The translations under genes and the position numbers were made by a program. From an uncultured Bacteroidales bacterium (GTDB taxonomy: Bacteria; Bacteroidota; Bacteroidia; Bacteroidales; UBA932): 64,000 bases of DNA. A model generated the notes under the pieces. It saw only the letters and a list, made by a program, of their open reading frames with translations, made no database searches and had not been told where the DNA came from. The DNA is taken from positions 35,033 to 99,032 of the forward strand of contig ONDF01000006.1 in assembly GCA_900316525.1 (NCBI GenBank). The letters are read 5' to 3'. Shown piece by piece: positions 19,695 to 27,728 of the stretch. Within the stretch, counting starts at the first letter, position 1; each line of letters begins with the position of its first letter.

Positions 19695-20957
19695 TCAGGC
19701 CTCGGAGCGCTTGTTCAGGTTCGTCGTGAGGTACATGATGCCGACCAGCAGGACGAACAGCAGGAGGGTGCCGGAAAGAAGCGCGTAAGTCTGCATCTGA
19801 AGCAGGATGTAGCTCAGCACATAGGCCACGGCGACGAGGGCGGTCAGGAGATACGCCGTCTTGTCGCGCAGGATACCGCGGAAGTAGCCGAAGAGGGCGG
19901 CGACGGTCATCAGGGCCGCCAGGCCGTAGGCCACCGGGAAGCGCATGAATTCGGAGAACGAAAGCACGAGCGCATAGAATAGCACCAGGGACAGGCCGAT
20001 GACGAGATACTGGACCAGGTCGATCTTCTTCTTCCCGACCAGTTCCACCGCCAGGCCGGCGATGAACACCAGCAGGATCACGAGGATGCCGTACTTGGCG
20101 GAACGCGTGGTCTGCTGGTACTGCGTCACGCCTTGGAGCATGTTCACGCCGAAGGAGGTGTCGTCGGGATCGCCGCGGTTGATCTCGGAGACGGACCAGC
20201 GGGCGGTGAAGCCCTCGTCCGTCACTTCCCGTTCGGACGGCAGGAAATCGCCCGTGAAGGAAGGATCCGGGCAGTTGGAGCGCATCTTGACCTCGGTGAT
20301 GCCGCCGTAAGGGCGGACTTTCAGGGAGGAAGAGCCCTTTACGCGATAGGTAAGCCGGAACGGGAGGACCGTCTCTCCGTCCATGAGGGCCTTGTCCAGG
20401 TCGATGGCCTCGGAAAGGGTTCCCTTGCTGTTGTCGGGCATATACTCGTCCAGCTGGCTGGAACCGGAATGGAAGGCGTAGGCCTTTTCACCCAGGGTGA
20501 TGTCCACGCTGCCGTCGATGCCCCGCAGGTCGGTCATGCCGGTCACGACCAGCTGTTCCGTCAGGTTTTCCCCGGCAAAGTAGGCCGGGATGACGAAATC
20601 GCCCGTCACGACGACATCGGCCCCGTAGACCATGATGTCGTAGATGGAGCGGTGGAGCGTCTGGGTCTGCGCGTCGATATCATAGTCGAGCGTCCGGGGA
20701 TAGACGGTCCCGGTCGCCAGCTTGACCGTCTTTTTCTGGTCCTTGTCCAGCAGTTCGGTCTCGTAGGAGAGCTTCAGGACCGGGCCGGTGAGCGTCTGGG
20801 CGCGGCCCCAGCTGGCCGACACTTCTTCCCGGCTGGAATCGGCGGCATCCTGCCGGTCTTCGATCTGGCCCATCACCATCGCCAGCGGAATGAGCATCAG
20901 CAGGGCGAGGACGCCCATGAGGGCGATTTTCAGGGGAAGGGAATCTTTCAGTTTCAT
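19695..20957 (-). CDS. creD: CreD-family inner membrane protein
   Basis: 420 residues from the ATG at 20957 (MKLKDSLPLKIALMGVLALL); in-frame upstream codons run into the divergent ettA and were rejected. One N-terminal membrane segment (residues about 10-30), a large extracytoplasmic domain (WGRAQTLTGPVLKLSYE; TARWSVSEINRGDP) and about five C-terminal membrane helices match CreD/PF06123. In E. coli CreD affects envelope integrity and beta-lactam tolerance; its biochemical role is unknown. Length is close to the E. coli protein (about 450). No CreBC-type two-component genes are nearby. It is separated from ettA by a 49-base divergent gap. Confidence 0.88.
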   Translation of the reverse strand: MKLKDSLPLKIALMGVLALLMLIPLAMVMGQIEDRQDAADSSREEVSASWGRAQTLTGPVLKLSYETELLDKDQKKTVKLATGTVYPRTLDYDIDAQTQTLHRSIYDIMVYGADVVVTGDFVIPAYFAGENLTEQLVVTGMTDLRGIDGSVDITLGEKAYAFHSGSSQLDEYMPDNSKGTLSEAIDLDKALMDGETVLPFRLTYRVKGSSSLKVRPYGGITEVKMRSNCPDPSFTGDFLPSEREVTDEGFTARWSVSEINRGDPDDTSFGVNMLQGVTQYQQTTRSAKYGILVILLVFIAGLAVELVGKKKIDLVQYLVIGLSLVLFYALVLSFSEFMRFPVAYGLAALMTVAALFGYFRGILRDKTAYLLTALVAVAYVLSYILLQMQTYALLSGTLLLFVLLVGIMYLTTNLNKRSEA

Positions 20958-20969
20958 CAATATTTTCCT

Positions 20970-20977
20970 TATCTTTG
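20970..20977 (+). promoter_or_regulatory. -7 promoter element of ettA
   Basis: TATCTTTG matches the Bacteroidetes TAnnTTTG -7 box and lies 29 bases before the ettA ATG. No clear -33 element was seen at the right distance. Confidence 0.7.
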
Positions 20978-21006
20978 TGGAGATAGCAACCAGCAAAAAC
21001 AAAGCC

Positions 21007-22683
21007 ATGGCTGACGAAAAGATCATTTTCTCGATGAACGGGGTGGGGAAAGTCCTCCCGCACAACAACAAGGTCATTCTCAAGGACATCTACCTGTCCT
21101 TCTTCTACGGGGCGAAAATCGGCATCATCGGCCTCAACGGCTCCGGTAAGTCCACGCTCCTCAAGATCATCGCCGGGGTGGAGAAATCCTTCAAGGGCGA
21201 GGTCGTGTGGGCGCCCGGCTACACCGTCGGATACCTCGCGCAGGAGCCGGAGATGGACCCGGACAAGACCGTCATCGAGGTGGTCCAGGAGGGCGTGCAG
21301 GAAGTGATGGACGTCCTCGCGGAATACAACGACATCTCGATGAAGTTCATGGAGCCGATGGACAACGACGAGATGAACCGCCTCATCGAGCGCCAGGGCG
21401 AGCTCACCGAGCTCATCGAGCACCTGGACGGCTGGGAGATCGACGCGAAGCTGGAACGGGCAATGGACGCCCTCCAGTGCCCGCCTTCGGACGCGAAGGT
21501 CCGCACGCTCTCCGGCGGCGAAAGGCGCCGCGTGGCGCTGTGCCGCCTCCTCCTCCAGCAGCCGGACGTCCTCCTGCTGGACGAGCCCACGAACCATCTG
21601 GACACCGAGTCCATCCAGTGGCTGGAAGCGCACCTGCAGCAGTACAAGGGCACGGTCATCGCCGTCACGCACGACCGTTACTTCCTGGACAACGTCGCCG
21701 GCTGGATCCTGGAGCTGGACCGCGGCGAGGGCATTCCCTGGAAGGGCAACTACTCCTCCTGGCTGGACCAGAAGACGAAGCGCCTCGCGATGGAGGAGAA
21801 GCAGGAGTCCAAGCGCCGGAAGACGCTGGAACGCGAGCTGGAATGGGTCCGGATGGCCCCGAAGGCCCGCCAGGCCAAGCAGAAGGCCCGTCTGGGCGCC
21901 TATGAGAAACTCGCTTCGGCCGATGTCAAGCAGAAGGAGGCGAACCTCGAGATCTACATCCCCAACGGACCGCACCTGGGCAACAAGGTCATCCGCTTCA
22001 ACGACGTGTCCAAGGCCTACGACGGCAAGGTGCTGTTCGAGCACCTGACCTTCGAACTCCCGCCGGCCGGCATCGTGGGCGTCATCGGCCCGAACGGCGC
22101 CGGCAAGACCACCCTCTTCCGCCTGATCATGGGCATCGAGCAGCCCGACAGCGGCACCATCGAGATCGGCGACACCGTGAAGATCGCGTACGTGGACCAG
22201 CAGCACAAGTCCATCGACCCGGACAAGACCGTCTATGAGACCATCGCCGGCAACTCCGAATGGGTCCGGCTCGGCAACCGCGACATCAACGCCCGTTCCT
22301 GGGTGTCCCGGTTCAATTTCTCCGGCGCCGACCAGGAAAAGCTGTGCGGCGTCCTCTCGGGCGGCGAGCGAAACCGCCTGCACCTCGCCCTCACCCTGAA
22401 GGACGAAGGCAACGTCCTCCTCCTCGACGAACCGACCAACGACGTGGATGTCAACACCATCCGCGCCCTGGAGGAAGGCCTGGACGGCTTCGCGGGCTGC
22501 GCCGTCGTGGTGAGCCACGACCGCTGGTTCCTGGACCGTATCGCCACGCACATCCTCGCCTTCGAGGGCGACTCCCAGGTCGTCTTCTTCGACGGCAACT
22601 ATTCCGAATACGAGGCCAATAAAAAGATGCGCCTGGGCGATGTGGAGCCCAAGCGCTTCAAATACAAGAAGTTGATGGAGTAA
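21007..22683 (+). CDS. ettA: Energy-dependent translational throttle protein EttA (ABC-F ATPase)
   Basis: 558 residues, close to E. coli EttA (555). Two ABC domains: Walker A GLNGSGKST and signature LSGGERRRVALCRLLL in the first; GPNGAGKTT and LSGGERNRLHLALTL in the second, joined by a charged arm rich in Lys and Arg (residues about 245-310). Walker B is LLLLDEPTN in both. There are no membrane segments. EttA binds the ribosomal E site and gates entry into elongation according to the ATP/ADP ratio. The start at 21007 matches the family N-terminus (IIFSMNGVGKVLPHNNK). Its stop directly abuts the convergent metallophosphoesterase stop. Confidence 0.95.
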   Translation: MADEKIIFSMNGVGKVLPHNNKVILKDIYLSFFYGAKIGIIGLNGSGKSTLLKIIAGVEKSFKGEVVWAPGYTVGYLAQEPEMDPDKTVIEVVQEGVQEVMDVLAEYNDISMKFMEPMDNDEMNRLIERQGELTELIEHLDGWEIDAKLERAMDALQCPPSDAKVRTLSGGERRRVALCRLLLQQPDVLLLDEPTNHLDTESIQWLEAHLQQYKGTVIAVTHDRYFLDNVAGWILELDRGEGIPWKGNYSSWLDQKTKRLAMEEKQESKRRKTLERELEWVRMAPKARQAKQKARLGAYEKLASADVKQKEANLEIYIPNGPHLGNKVIRFNDVSKAYDGKVLFEHLTFELPPAGIVGVIGPNGAGKTTLFRLIMGIEQPDSGTIEIGDTVKIAYVDQQHKSIDPDKTVYETIAGNSEWVRLGNRDINARSWVSRFNFSGADQEKLCGVLSGGERNRLHLALTLKDEGNVLLLDEPTNDVDVNTIRALEEGLDGFAGCAVVVSHDRWFLDRIATHILAFEGDSQVVFFDGNYSEYEANKKMRLGDVEPKRFKYKKLME

Positions 22684-23724
22684 TCAACGGTCCAGGACGA
22701 GGTCCTGCCGGACTTCCCCGCCCTGCAGGCGGACCCAGGTCCGGAACGGACGGGCGCCCTGCGTGAACTGGAAGACGCGCGCGCCGCTCGGCCCCAGGTG
22801 GTTATAGGTGGTGTCGCAACCGCTGAAGCGGCCGTAGATGTAGTACATCTGGCCATAGTCCAGGACATAGTCGCAGTCGTGGTCGTGGCCGTTGACGATG
22901 GCCTGGATGTCGCCCAACTCCCGCATCTGGGCCAGCAGGCCCGAGTTCAGGCGGGACGGGCAGGGCGGCTCGCCGTTCTCGCCGGCGAGGAGGTTCCCGC
23001 CATTCGAAAGCCCTTCCGTGACCTCGCAAAGCGGGATGTGGAAGAAGGCCAGCGACGGGACGGGATGGCCGCCGTTCCCTTCCGTGAGCTTCGCGCTGAG
23101 GTTCCGGTACCATTCCAGCTGGGAGAAGCGGATGTAATCGTAACAGTGGATCTCCTCCTCCCCTTTCAGGATGACGGCGTCCATCGAATCGAACAGGTAG
23201 AGCGCCCGGTCCACGCCGCCGGGGCCGGAAAGCGTGATGACATCGTTGGAACAGCCGTAGACGCCCTCCTTGGGCGGGAGGTTCACGCAGCCCGGGATCT
23301 CCCGGATGATGCGGAACACTTCCTCCCGGGTGGAGCCGAACTGGGAATCGTGGTTTCCGAGGGCGACGGCGAACGGGATGCCCCGGTCCGCGATGGGCTG
23401 GAGGATCTCCTGCGCCGAGGGGATGTCCGGATGGCCGAACAGGATGTCGCCCGTATGGATGACGAGGTCGGGACGCTCGGCGTCCAGCATCTCGCGGACA
23501 TTGCTCAGCGCCCGCTCGCTGCGGGGGTCGCCGGTGATGTAATGGGTGTCGGTAAACTGCAGGACTTTGAAGGTCCCGTCGGCGCCGTACCGGAAGTCCC
23601 GGGCGATCGCCAGTCGGGAGCCCTCTTCGCCTGTTTCCGGCCGCCGGCAACCGGCCAGGACCGGCGCCGCAGAAGCGGCCGCCGTCAGGAAAGCGGCATT
23701 CTTGAGGAAAGATCTGCGTTTCAT
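22684..23724 (-). CDS. Metallophosphoesterase lipoprotein with Tat-like signal
   Basis: 346 residues from ATG 23724, chosen because MKRRSFLKNAAFLTAAASAAP combines a twin-arginine RRSFLK with a lipobox (VLAGC). All calcineurin-like metal motifs are present: FTDTHY, HTGDILFG, LGNHDSQ, FFHIPL and NGHDHDCDY. The family (DUF4998-less purple-acid-phosphatase-like group common in Bacteroidetes) hydrolyses phosphate esters; the substrate is unknown. The Tat-type signal suggests export in folded, metal-loaded form. It has its own promoter (TATATTTG, 23755-23748) divergent from the FAD oxidoreductase, and the 3' end abuts ettA. Confidence 0.88.
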   Translation of the reverse strand: MKRRSFLKNAAFLTAAASAAPVLAGCRRPETGEEGSRLAIARDFRYGADGTFKVLQFTDTHYITGDPRSERALSNVREMLDAERPDLVIHTGDILFGHPDIPSAQEILQPIADRGIPFAVALGNHDSQFGSTREEVFRIIREIPGCVNLPPKEGVYGCSNDVITLSGPGGVDRALYLFDSMDAVILKGEEEIHCYDYIRFSQLEWYRNLSAKLTEGNGGHPVPSLAFFHIPLCEVTEGLSNGGNLLAGENGEPPCPSRLNSGLLAQMRELGDIQAIVNGHDHDCDYVLDYGQMYYIYGRFSGCDTTYNHLGPSGARVFQFTQGARPFRTWVRLQGGEVRQDLVLDR

Positions 23725-23747
23725 GGATACCAGGCTTTTTGTACTTT

Positions 23748-23775
23748 CAAATATAAGCATTATTCCGTAAATTTG
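23748..23775. promoter_or_regulatory. Divergent pair of -7 boxes
   Basis: TATATTTG on the minus strand (23755-23748), 23 bases before the metallophosphoesterase ATG, and TAAATTTG on the plus strand (23768-23775), 6 bases before the FAD oxidoreductase ATG at 23782. The two promoters are only about 12 bases apart, so they may exclude one another. Confidence 0.6.
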
Positions 23776-23781
23776 TGGAGG

Positions 23782-25290
23782 ATGAAACGCTTTTTTACGA
23801 TTGGGCTGTGCCTGGCCATCCTCTCCTGCACGCCGGTCTACGACGTCGTCGTGGCCGGCGGCGGCACGGGAGGAACCGCAGCCGCCATCGAGGCGGCACG
23901 CGACGGCGCCCACACCCTCGTCGTGGAGCCGACGCCCTGGCTGGGCGGGATGCTCACGGCGGCCGGGGTGAGCGCCATCGACGGGAACTACCGCCTCCGG
24001 GGCGGTCTTTTCGGAGAGTTCACGGACTCGCTCGCGGCCCGCTACGGCGGCTACGAGGCGCTGAAATCGGGCTGGGTGTCCAACATCCTGTTCAATCCGG
24101 CCGTCGGCGCGGAAGTCCTGCGGAACATGGCCGACGAGGCCGGCGTTGAAGTCCGGACGGGCCTGACTGTCAAGGAGATGACGCATCGGAAAAAGGGCGG
24201 ATGGACACTCGCTTTCTCTGACGGCTCCCGGGCGCGGGCCCGGATTCTCATCGACGGGACCGAGCTGGGGGACATCGCGGAAAAGGCCGGCGCCGCGGAA
24301 CTCAAGGACCGCATCACCGCCCAGGACCTCACCTATGTCGCCATCCTCAAGGAATATGAGGCTCCCGTGCCGATGGAAAAGCCGGAAGGCTACGACATCG
24401 ACCTGTACCGGAACTCCTGCGACAATCCCCTGGCGGACAACCGGGACGGGTTCAATCCGCAGGGACAGCAGCTCTGGAGCCCGGAAATGATGCTCTCCTA
24501 CGGCCGGCTGCCGGACGGGCACATCATGCTCAACTGGCCCGTCTGCGCCAACGACTACTTCGCGGAATACCTGGACATGACGCCCGCGGAGCGGGAGGAA
24601 GTCGTCCGGAAGGCGAAGCTCCGCACCCTGGGTTTCATCTATTTCCTGCAGCACGAGCTGGGCTATGACCGGATCGGCATCGCCGACGACGTCTTCCCCA
24701 CGGAGGACGGACTCCCCTTCTTCCCCTACTACCGGGAGGCGCGGCGCATCGCCGGCGTCGACACGATGACCGTCGAAGCCGCGAAGGATCCCTATCGCTT
24801 TGATTTATACACCCGGGCCGTCGCCGTGGGCGACTACCCCGTGGACCATCACCATGTCCAGAATCCCCGGCACGAGGAGCTCTCGCACTTGTGGTTCGGG
24901 AAAATCCCGTCCTTCAGCGTGCCGCTGGGCGTGGTCGTTCCCGTGGATGTGGACGACCTCCTGGTGGCCGACAAGGCCATCTCGGTCTCCTGGGAAATGA
25001 ACGGCGGCACCCGGCTTCAGCCGGTCGTGACGGGCCTGGGCCAGGCGGCAGGCGCACTGGCCGCGCTGGCCGTGAAAACCGGCCGCCAAGCGCGGGAAGT
25101 GCCCGTTTCCGAGGTGCAGGCCGTCCTGCTGGACCACGGTTGCTACCTCCTTCCTTTCCTGGACCTCAAGCCCTCCGACCCCGGCTTCCGCCAGCTGCAG
25201 GAGAAGGGCGTTCGCGGCGAAGTCCGGGGTACCGGCCGCAGCATGGGATGGGCCAACGAAACCTGGGTCAATCTGCCTGAAGATGAATAA
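23782..25290 (+). CDS. FAD-dependent oxidoreductase, secreted lipoprotein type
   Basis: 502 residues. A short lipoprotein signal (MKRFFTIGLCLAILSC) is followed at once by the FAD-binding dinucleotide fold (VYDVVVAGGGTGGTAAAIEA) with the acidic end LVVEPTPWLGG. The rest matches the FAD_oxidored group (PF12831), including VDVDDLLVADKAISVSWEMNGGTRLQP and VTGLGQAAGALAALAV near the C-terminus. Such proteins accompany glycan loci in Bacteroidetes but their reaction is unknown. At 502 residues it lacks the extra C-terminal domain of longer relatives. It overlaps the next gene by 8 bases, so both form an operon. Confidence 0.85.
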   Translation: MKRFFTIGLCLAILSCTPVYDVVVAGGGTGGTAAAIEAARDGAHTLVVEPTPWLGGMLTAAGVSAIDGNYRLRGGLFGEFTDSLAARYGGYEALKSGWVSNILFNPAVGAEVLRNMADEAGVEVRTGLTVKEMTHRKKGGWTLAFSDGSRARARILIDGTELGDIAEKAGAAELKDRITAQDLTYVAILKEYEAPVPMEKPEGYDIDLYRNSCDNPLADNRDGFNPQGQQLWSPEMMLSYGRLPDGHIMLNWPVCANDYFAEYLDMTPAEREEVVRKAKLRTLGFIYFLQHELGYDRIGIADDVFPTEDGLPFFPYYREARRIAGVDTMTVEAAKDPYRFDLYTRAVAVGDYPVDHHHVQNPRHEELSHLWFGKIPSFSVPLGVVVPVDVDDLLVADKAISVSWEMNGGTRLQPVVTGLGQAAGALAALAVKTGRQAREVPVSEVQAVLLDHGCYLLPFLDLKPSDPGFRQLQEKGVRGEVRGTGRSMGWANETWVNLPEDE

Positions 25291-26449
25291 GAGAAACCTC
25301 GCCATCGACATGTTCCGGGGGCTGACCATGCTCCTGATGGTCTTTGTCAATGAATTCTGGAAAGTGTTCAATGTTCCCCACTGGCTGGAGCATTTCGCCA
25401 CGATGGAGGACGGCATGGGCCTTTCCGACATCGTTTTCCCTATGTTCCTCTTCGCCATGGGCATGTCCATCCCTTACGCGCTGGAGCGTAGGAGGGAGAA
25501 GGGATATTTCACGGAAAGTACGCTCAAGCACATCTTCAGCCGGACATTGGCCCTGCTGGTGATGGGCGCGTTCATCTGCAACCAGGAGTCGCGGGAGATG
25601 ACCGGGAACCGGGGCCTGTGGGTCCTCCTGATGGTCGTAGGCTTCTTCCTCACCTGGAACCAGTATCCCAAGGACTGGAAGCCTGCCCGGTGGCTCAAAC
25701 TCTCCGGCGTAATCCTCCTCGTCGCCCTCGCCTTCTGTTTCCGGTCCACGGACGGAGGCCTCTTCCAGGGCCTCTGGTGGGGTATCCTGGGCCAGATTGG
25801 CTGGATGTACCTGTTCTGCGCCATGGTCTGGCTGCTGTGCCGGGAACGGACGTGGATCATCCCCATCATCTGGGCAGGCCTCTGCCTGGTGAACCTCACC
25901 GTCATCCCCATGCGGGACGGAAGCCAGCTCGTCGGCCCCAACATCCTGGCTGATTTTGCCAATGCACTCCAGCTTGGAAAGTGCTACGGCCCCATCATGG
26001 GCCTCGGCGGCGTCATGCTCACCGTAGCGGACTGGAAGCTTTCCGACCGTTCCAGCGGTCAGCGGATCGGCCTGGGGATTGCTGCTGCGGCCGTCCTTGC
26101 CGTCCTGGGGATGGCAGCCCATACCGGCTGGATCGTTTCCAAGAACCTCGGGACGCTCCCCTGGTGCCTCTTCGTCTGCGCCATTTCCGTGGCCCTGTAC
26201 ACGCTTCTGCGCTATATGGAAAAAAGGGGCTGGACCGGCTGGTTCAAACCCCTTGTTCCTGCGGGAACCGCCACCCTGACGGTGTATATGATTCCCTATC
26301 TGTTTGTCGCCCTGTGGGTCTTTGTCAATCCCACCATCCCCGAGTGGCTGACCGGCTGGGTGGGCGTCGGCAAATGCGCCCTCATGGCGGCAGTCTATAT
26401 CGCCTGCGCCTGGGGACTCACCAAGGCCGGCATCAAACTTAAAATCTGA
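25283..26449 (+). CDS. DUF5009 / HGSNAT-like membrane acyltransferase
   Basis: 388 residues with about ten membrane helices. The N-terminus NKRNLAIDMFRGLTMLLMVFVNE and the block LSDIVFPMFLFAMGMSIPYAL are typical of the heparan-alpha-glucosaminide N-acetyltransferase / YeiB / DUF5009 group, which transfers acetyl groups from cytoplasmic acetyl-CoA to sugars across the membrane. The catalytic His of HGSNAT is not obvious here. The gene starts 8 bases inside the FAD oxidoreductase and its 3' end overlaps the convergent GHL10-like gene by 11 bases. The acceptor is unknown. Confidence 0.8.
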   Translation: MNKRNLAIDMFRGLTMLLMVFVNEFWKVFNVPHWLEHFATMEDGMGLSDIVFPMFLFAMGMSIPYALERRREKGYFTESTLKHIFSRTLALLVMGAFICNQESREMTGNRGLWVLLMVVGFFLTWNQYPKDWKPARWLKLSGVILLVALAFCFRSTDGGLFQGLWWGILGQIGWMYLFCAMVWLLCRERTWIIPIIWAGLCLVNLTVIPMRDGSQLVGPNILADFANALQLGKCYGPIMGLGGVMLTVADWKLSDRSSGQRIGLGIAAAAVLAVLGMAAHTGWIVSKNLGTLPWCLFVCAISVALYTLLRYMEKRGWTGWFKPLVPAGTATLTVYMIPYLFVALWVFVNPTIPEWLTGWVGVGKCALMAAVYIACAWGLTKAGIKLKI

Positions 26450-27728
26450 CGTCCCAGTAATCGAAAGCCCGGATGTGGCAGAGGTCGAAGAGGAAGAATC
26501 CGTCGGCTTCGGCCTGGATGGTCTTTTCGATTTCGGACAGGAGGGCGGCCTGGCCGCCTTTTTCGAAGCCCTTCTCGTTGCCGATGTCCGGTCCGGCGTA
26601 GAAAGGCACGTCACCGCAGAGCCGTTTCCGGCCCAGGCGGGCATATCCTTCCATGGTCTTTTCCGTGTCGCCATGGACATTGGCCGCCGGACAATAGGTT
26701 CCGAGAAGCATGAAGTCCACAAGGTCCGCCAGGCCCGTCGCCTGATAGTCGGGCGTCGCCCAGGCGAAAGTGGGTTCCTCCTTCGCCAGGTCGTACTTCG
26801 GGCTCGTCCAGTTCACGCCGCTCCGGTAATACTCCGAGAACCAGGCACCCACATAGATGCCCAGCGGGAGGTCCTTCCGGACGGAATGAACCTTGTCCAC
26901 GCACCGGGCCACGAAATCGTGGATCACGCGGCAGCGGAAAGTGAGCCACTCCGTCTCCAGCACGTCCGGCGTCTTGTCCAGGAAGATGTGCCCCGGTTCC
27001 GTGAATACCGGCCAGCGTTCCGGTTCCCGGCCGATATAGGCCGCGAACTGCTCCCGGGCCGTGTCCGTATAGCCGGCGTCCATCGCATAGTCATCATAGC
27101 GGCAGCGGTCCATGACGATGCCGTCCAGTCCCTGGTAGGAGGCCAGTTCGCCCAGCATCGTCAGGAGGAAATCCTGCACCTCGGCATTGGCCGGATCCAG
27201 GAAACAGCCCCCGCGGACGGCGAAATTGTCCGCCTGGTTCGCCAGGGTGCCGTCAGGAAGCAGGTCCACGGCGCACCAGGACTTCCGCTCCGGATGGTCG
27301 TACACCATGCCCGTAATGAAATTGCTGCCCATCCGCCAGCCTCCGACCATCATGTTCACCCCGGCATGGACCTTGAGGCCCGCCGCATGGCCGGCATCGA
27401 TGAAGGCCTGGAGATAGTCGAAATCCGCCTTCCGCTGCTTCAGGCCGATTTCCCCGCCGAACCAGGCCGGGACCTTCGTCAGCGCCGGAGCAACGGAACT
27501 CTTGAAGAGCACGTCCCCGCAGGTAGGCCGCACGTCCACGACGATGTCCGTGAAACCCATCTGGGCGATACGCTTACAGTCCGTCGCAATGGAATCAGCA
27601 TCGTCGGCATAACTGGAGAAGTTGGCCGAAGCATCGATCCAGAGGAAGCGGGGCTTTTCTTTCGAAACAGGGGCGCAGGCTCCCAGAAGGAGAGCCAGCA
27701 CCCCTGCAATCAGAAGTTTGAATCGCAT
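26439..27728 (-). CDS. GHL10-like putative glycoside hydrolase lipoprotein (copy 1)
   Basis: 429 residues with a lipoprotein signal (LLIAGVLALLLGAC). It is a TIM-barrel protein of the family-10-glycosidase-like group (PF02638/GHL10): KPRFLWIDASANFSSY, MGFTDIVVDVRPTCGDVLF, GHAAGLKVHAGVNMMVGG, DPANAEVQDFLLTMLGELA, GLDGIVMDRCRYDDY and the C-terminal FFLFDLCHIRAFDYWD. The conserved Asp-rich strand ends (MDRCRYDDY) are candidate catalytic residues. It is clearly paralogous to the gene at 29727-31121. Its ATG overlaps the BACON stop (TGATG), and it is the last gene of the second PUL. Activity is unproven; it is not a true GH10 xylanase. Confidence 0.8.
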   Translation of the reverse strand: MRFKLLIAGVLALLLGACAPVSKEKPRFLWIDASANFSSYADDADSIATDCKRIAQMGFTDIVVDVRPTCGDVLFKSSVAPALTKVPAWFGGEIGLKQRKADFDYLQAFIDAGHAAGLKVHAGVNMMVGGWRMGSNFITGMVYDHPERKSWCAVDLLPDGTLANQADNFAVRGGCFLDPANAEVQDFLLTMLGELASYQGLDGIVMDRCRYDDYAMDAGYTDTAREQFAAYIGREPERWPVFTEPGHIFLDKTPDVLETEWLTFRCRVIHDFVARCVDKVHSVRKDLPLGIYVGAWFSEYYRSGVNWTSPKYDLAKEEPTFAWATPDYQATGLADLVDFMLLGTYCPAANVHGDTEKTMEGYARLGRKRLCGDVPFYAGPDIGNEKGFEKGGQAALLSEIEKTIQAEADGFFLFDLCHIRAFDYWDVRF

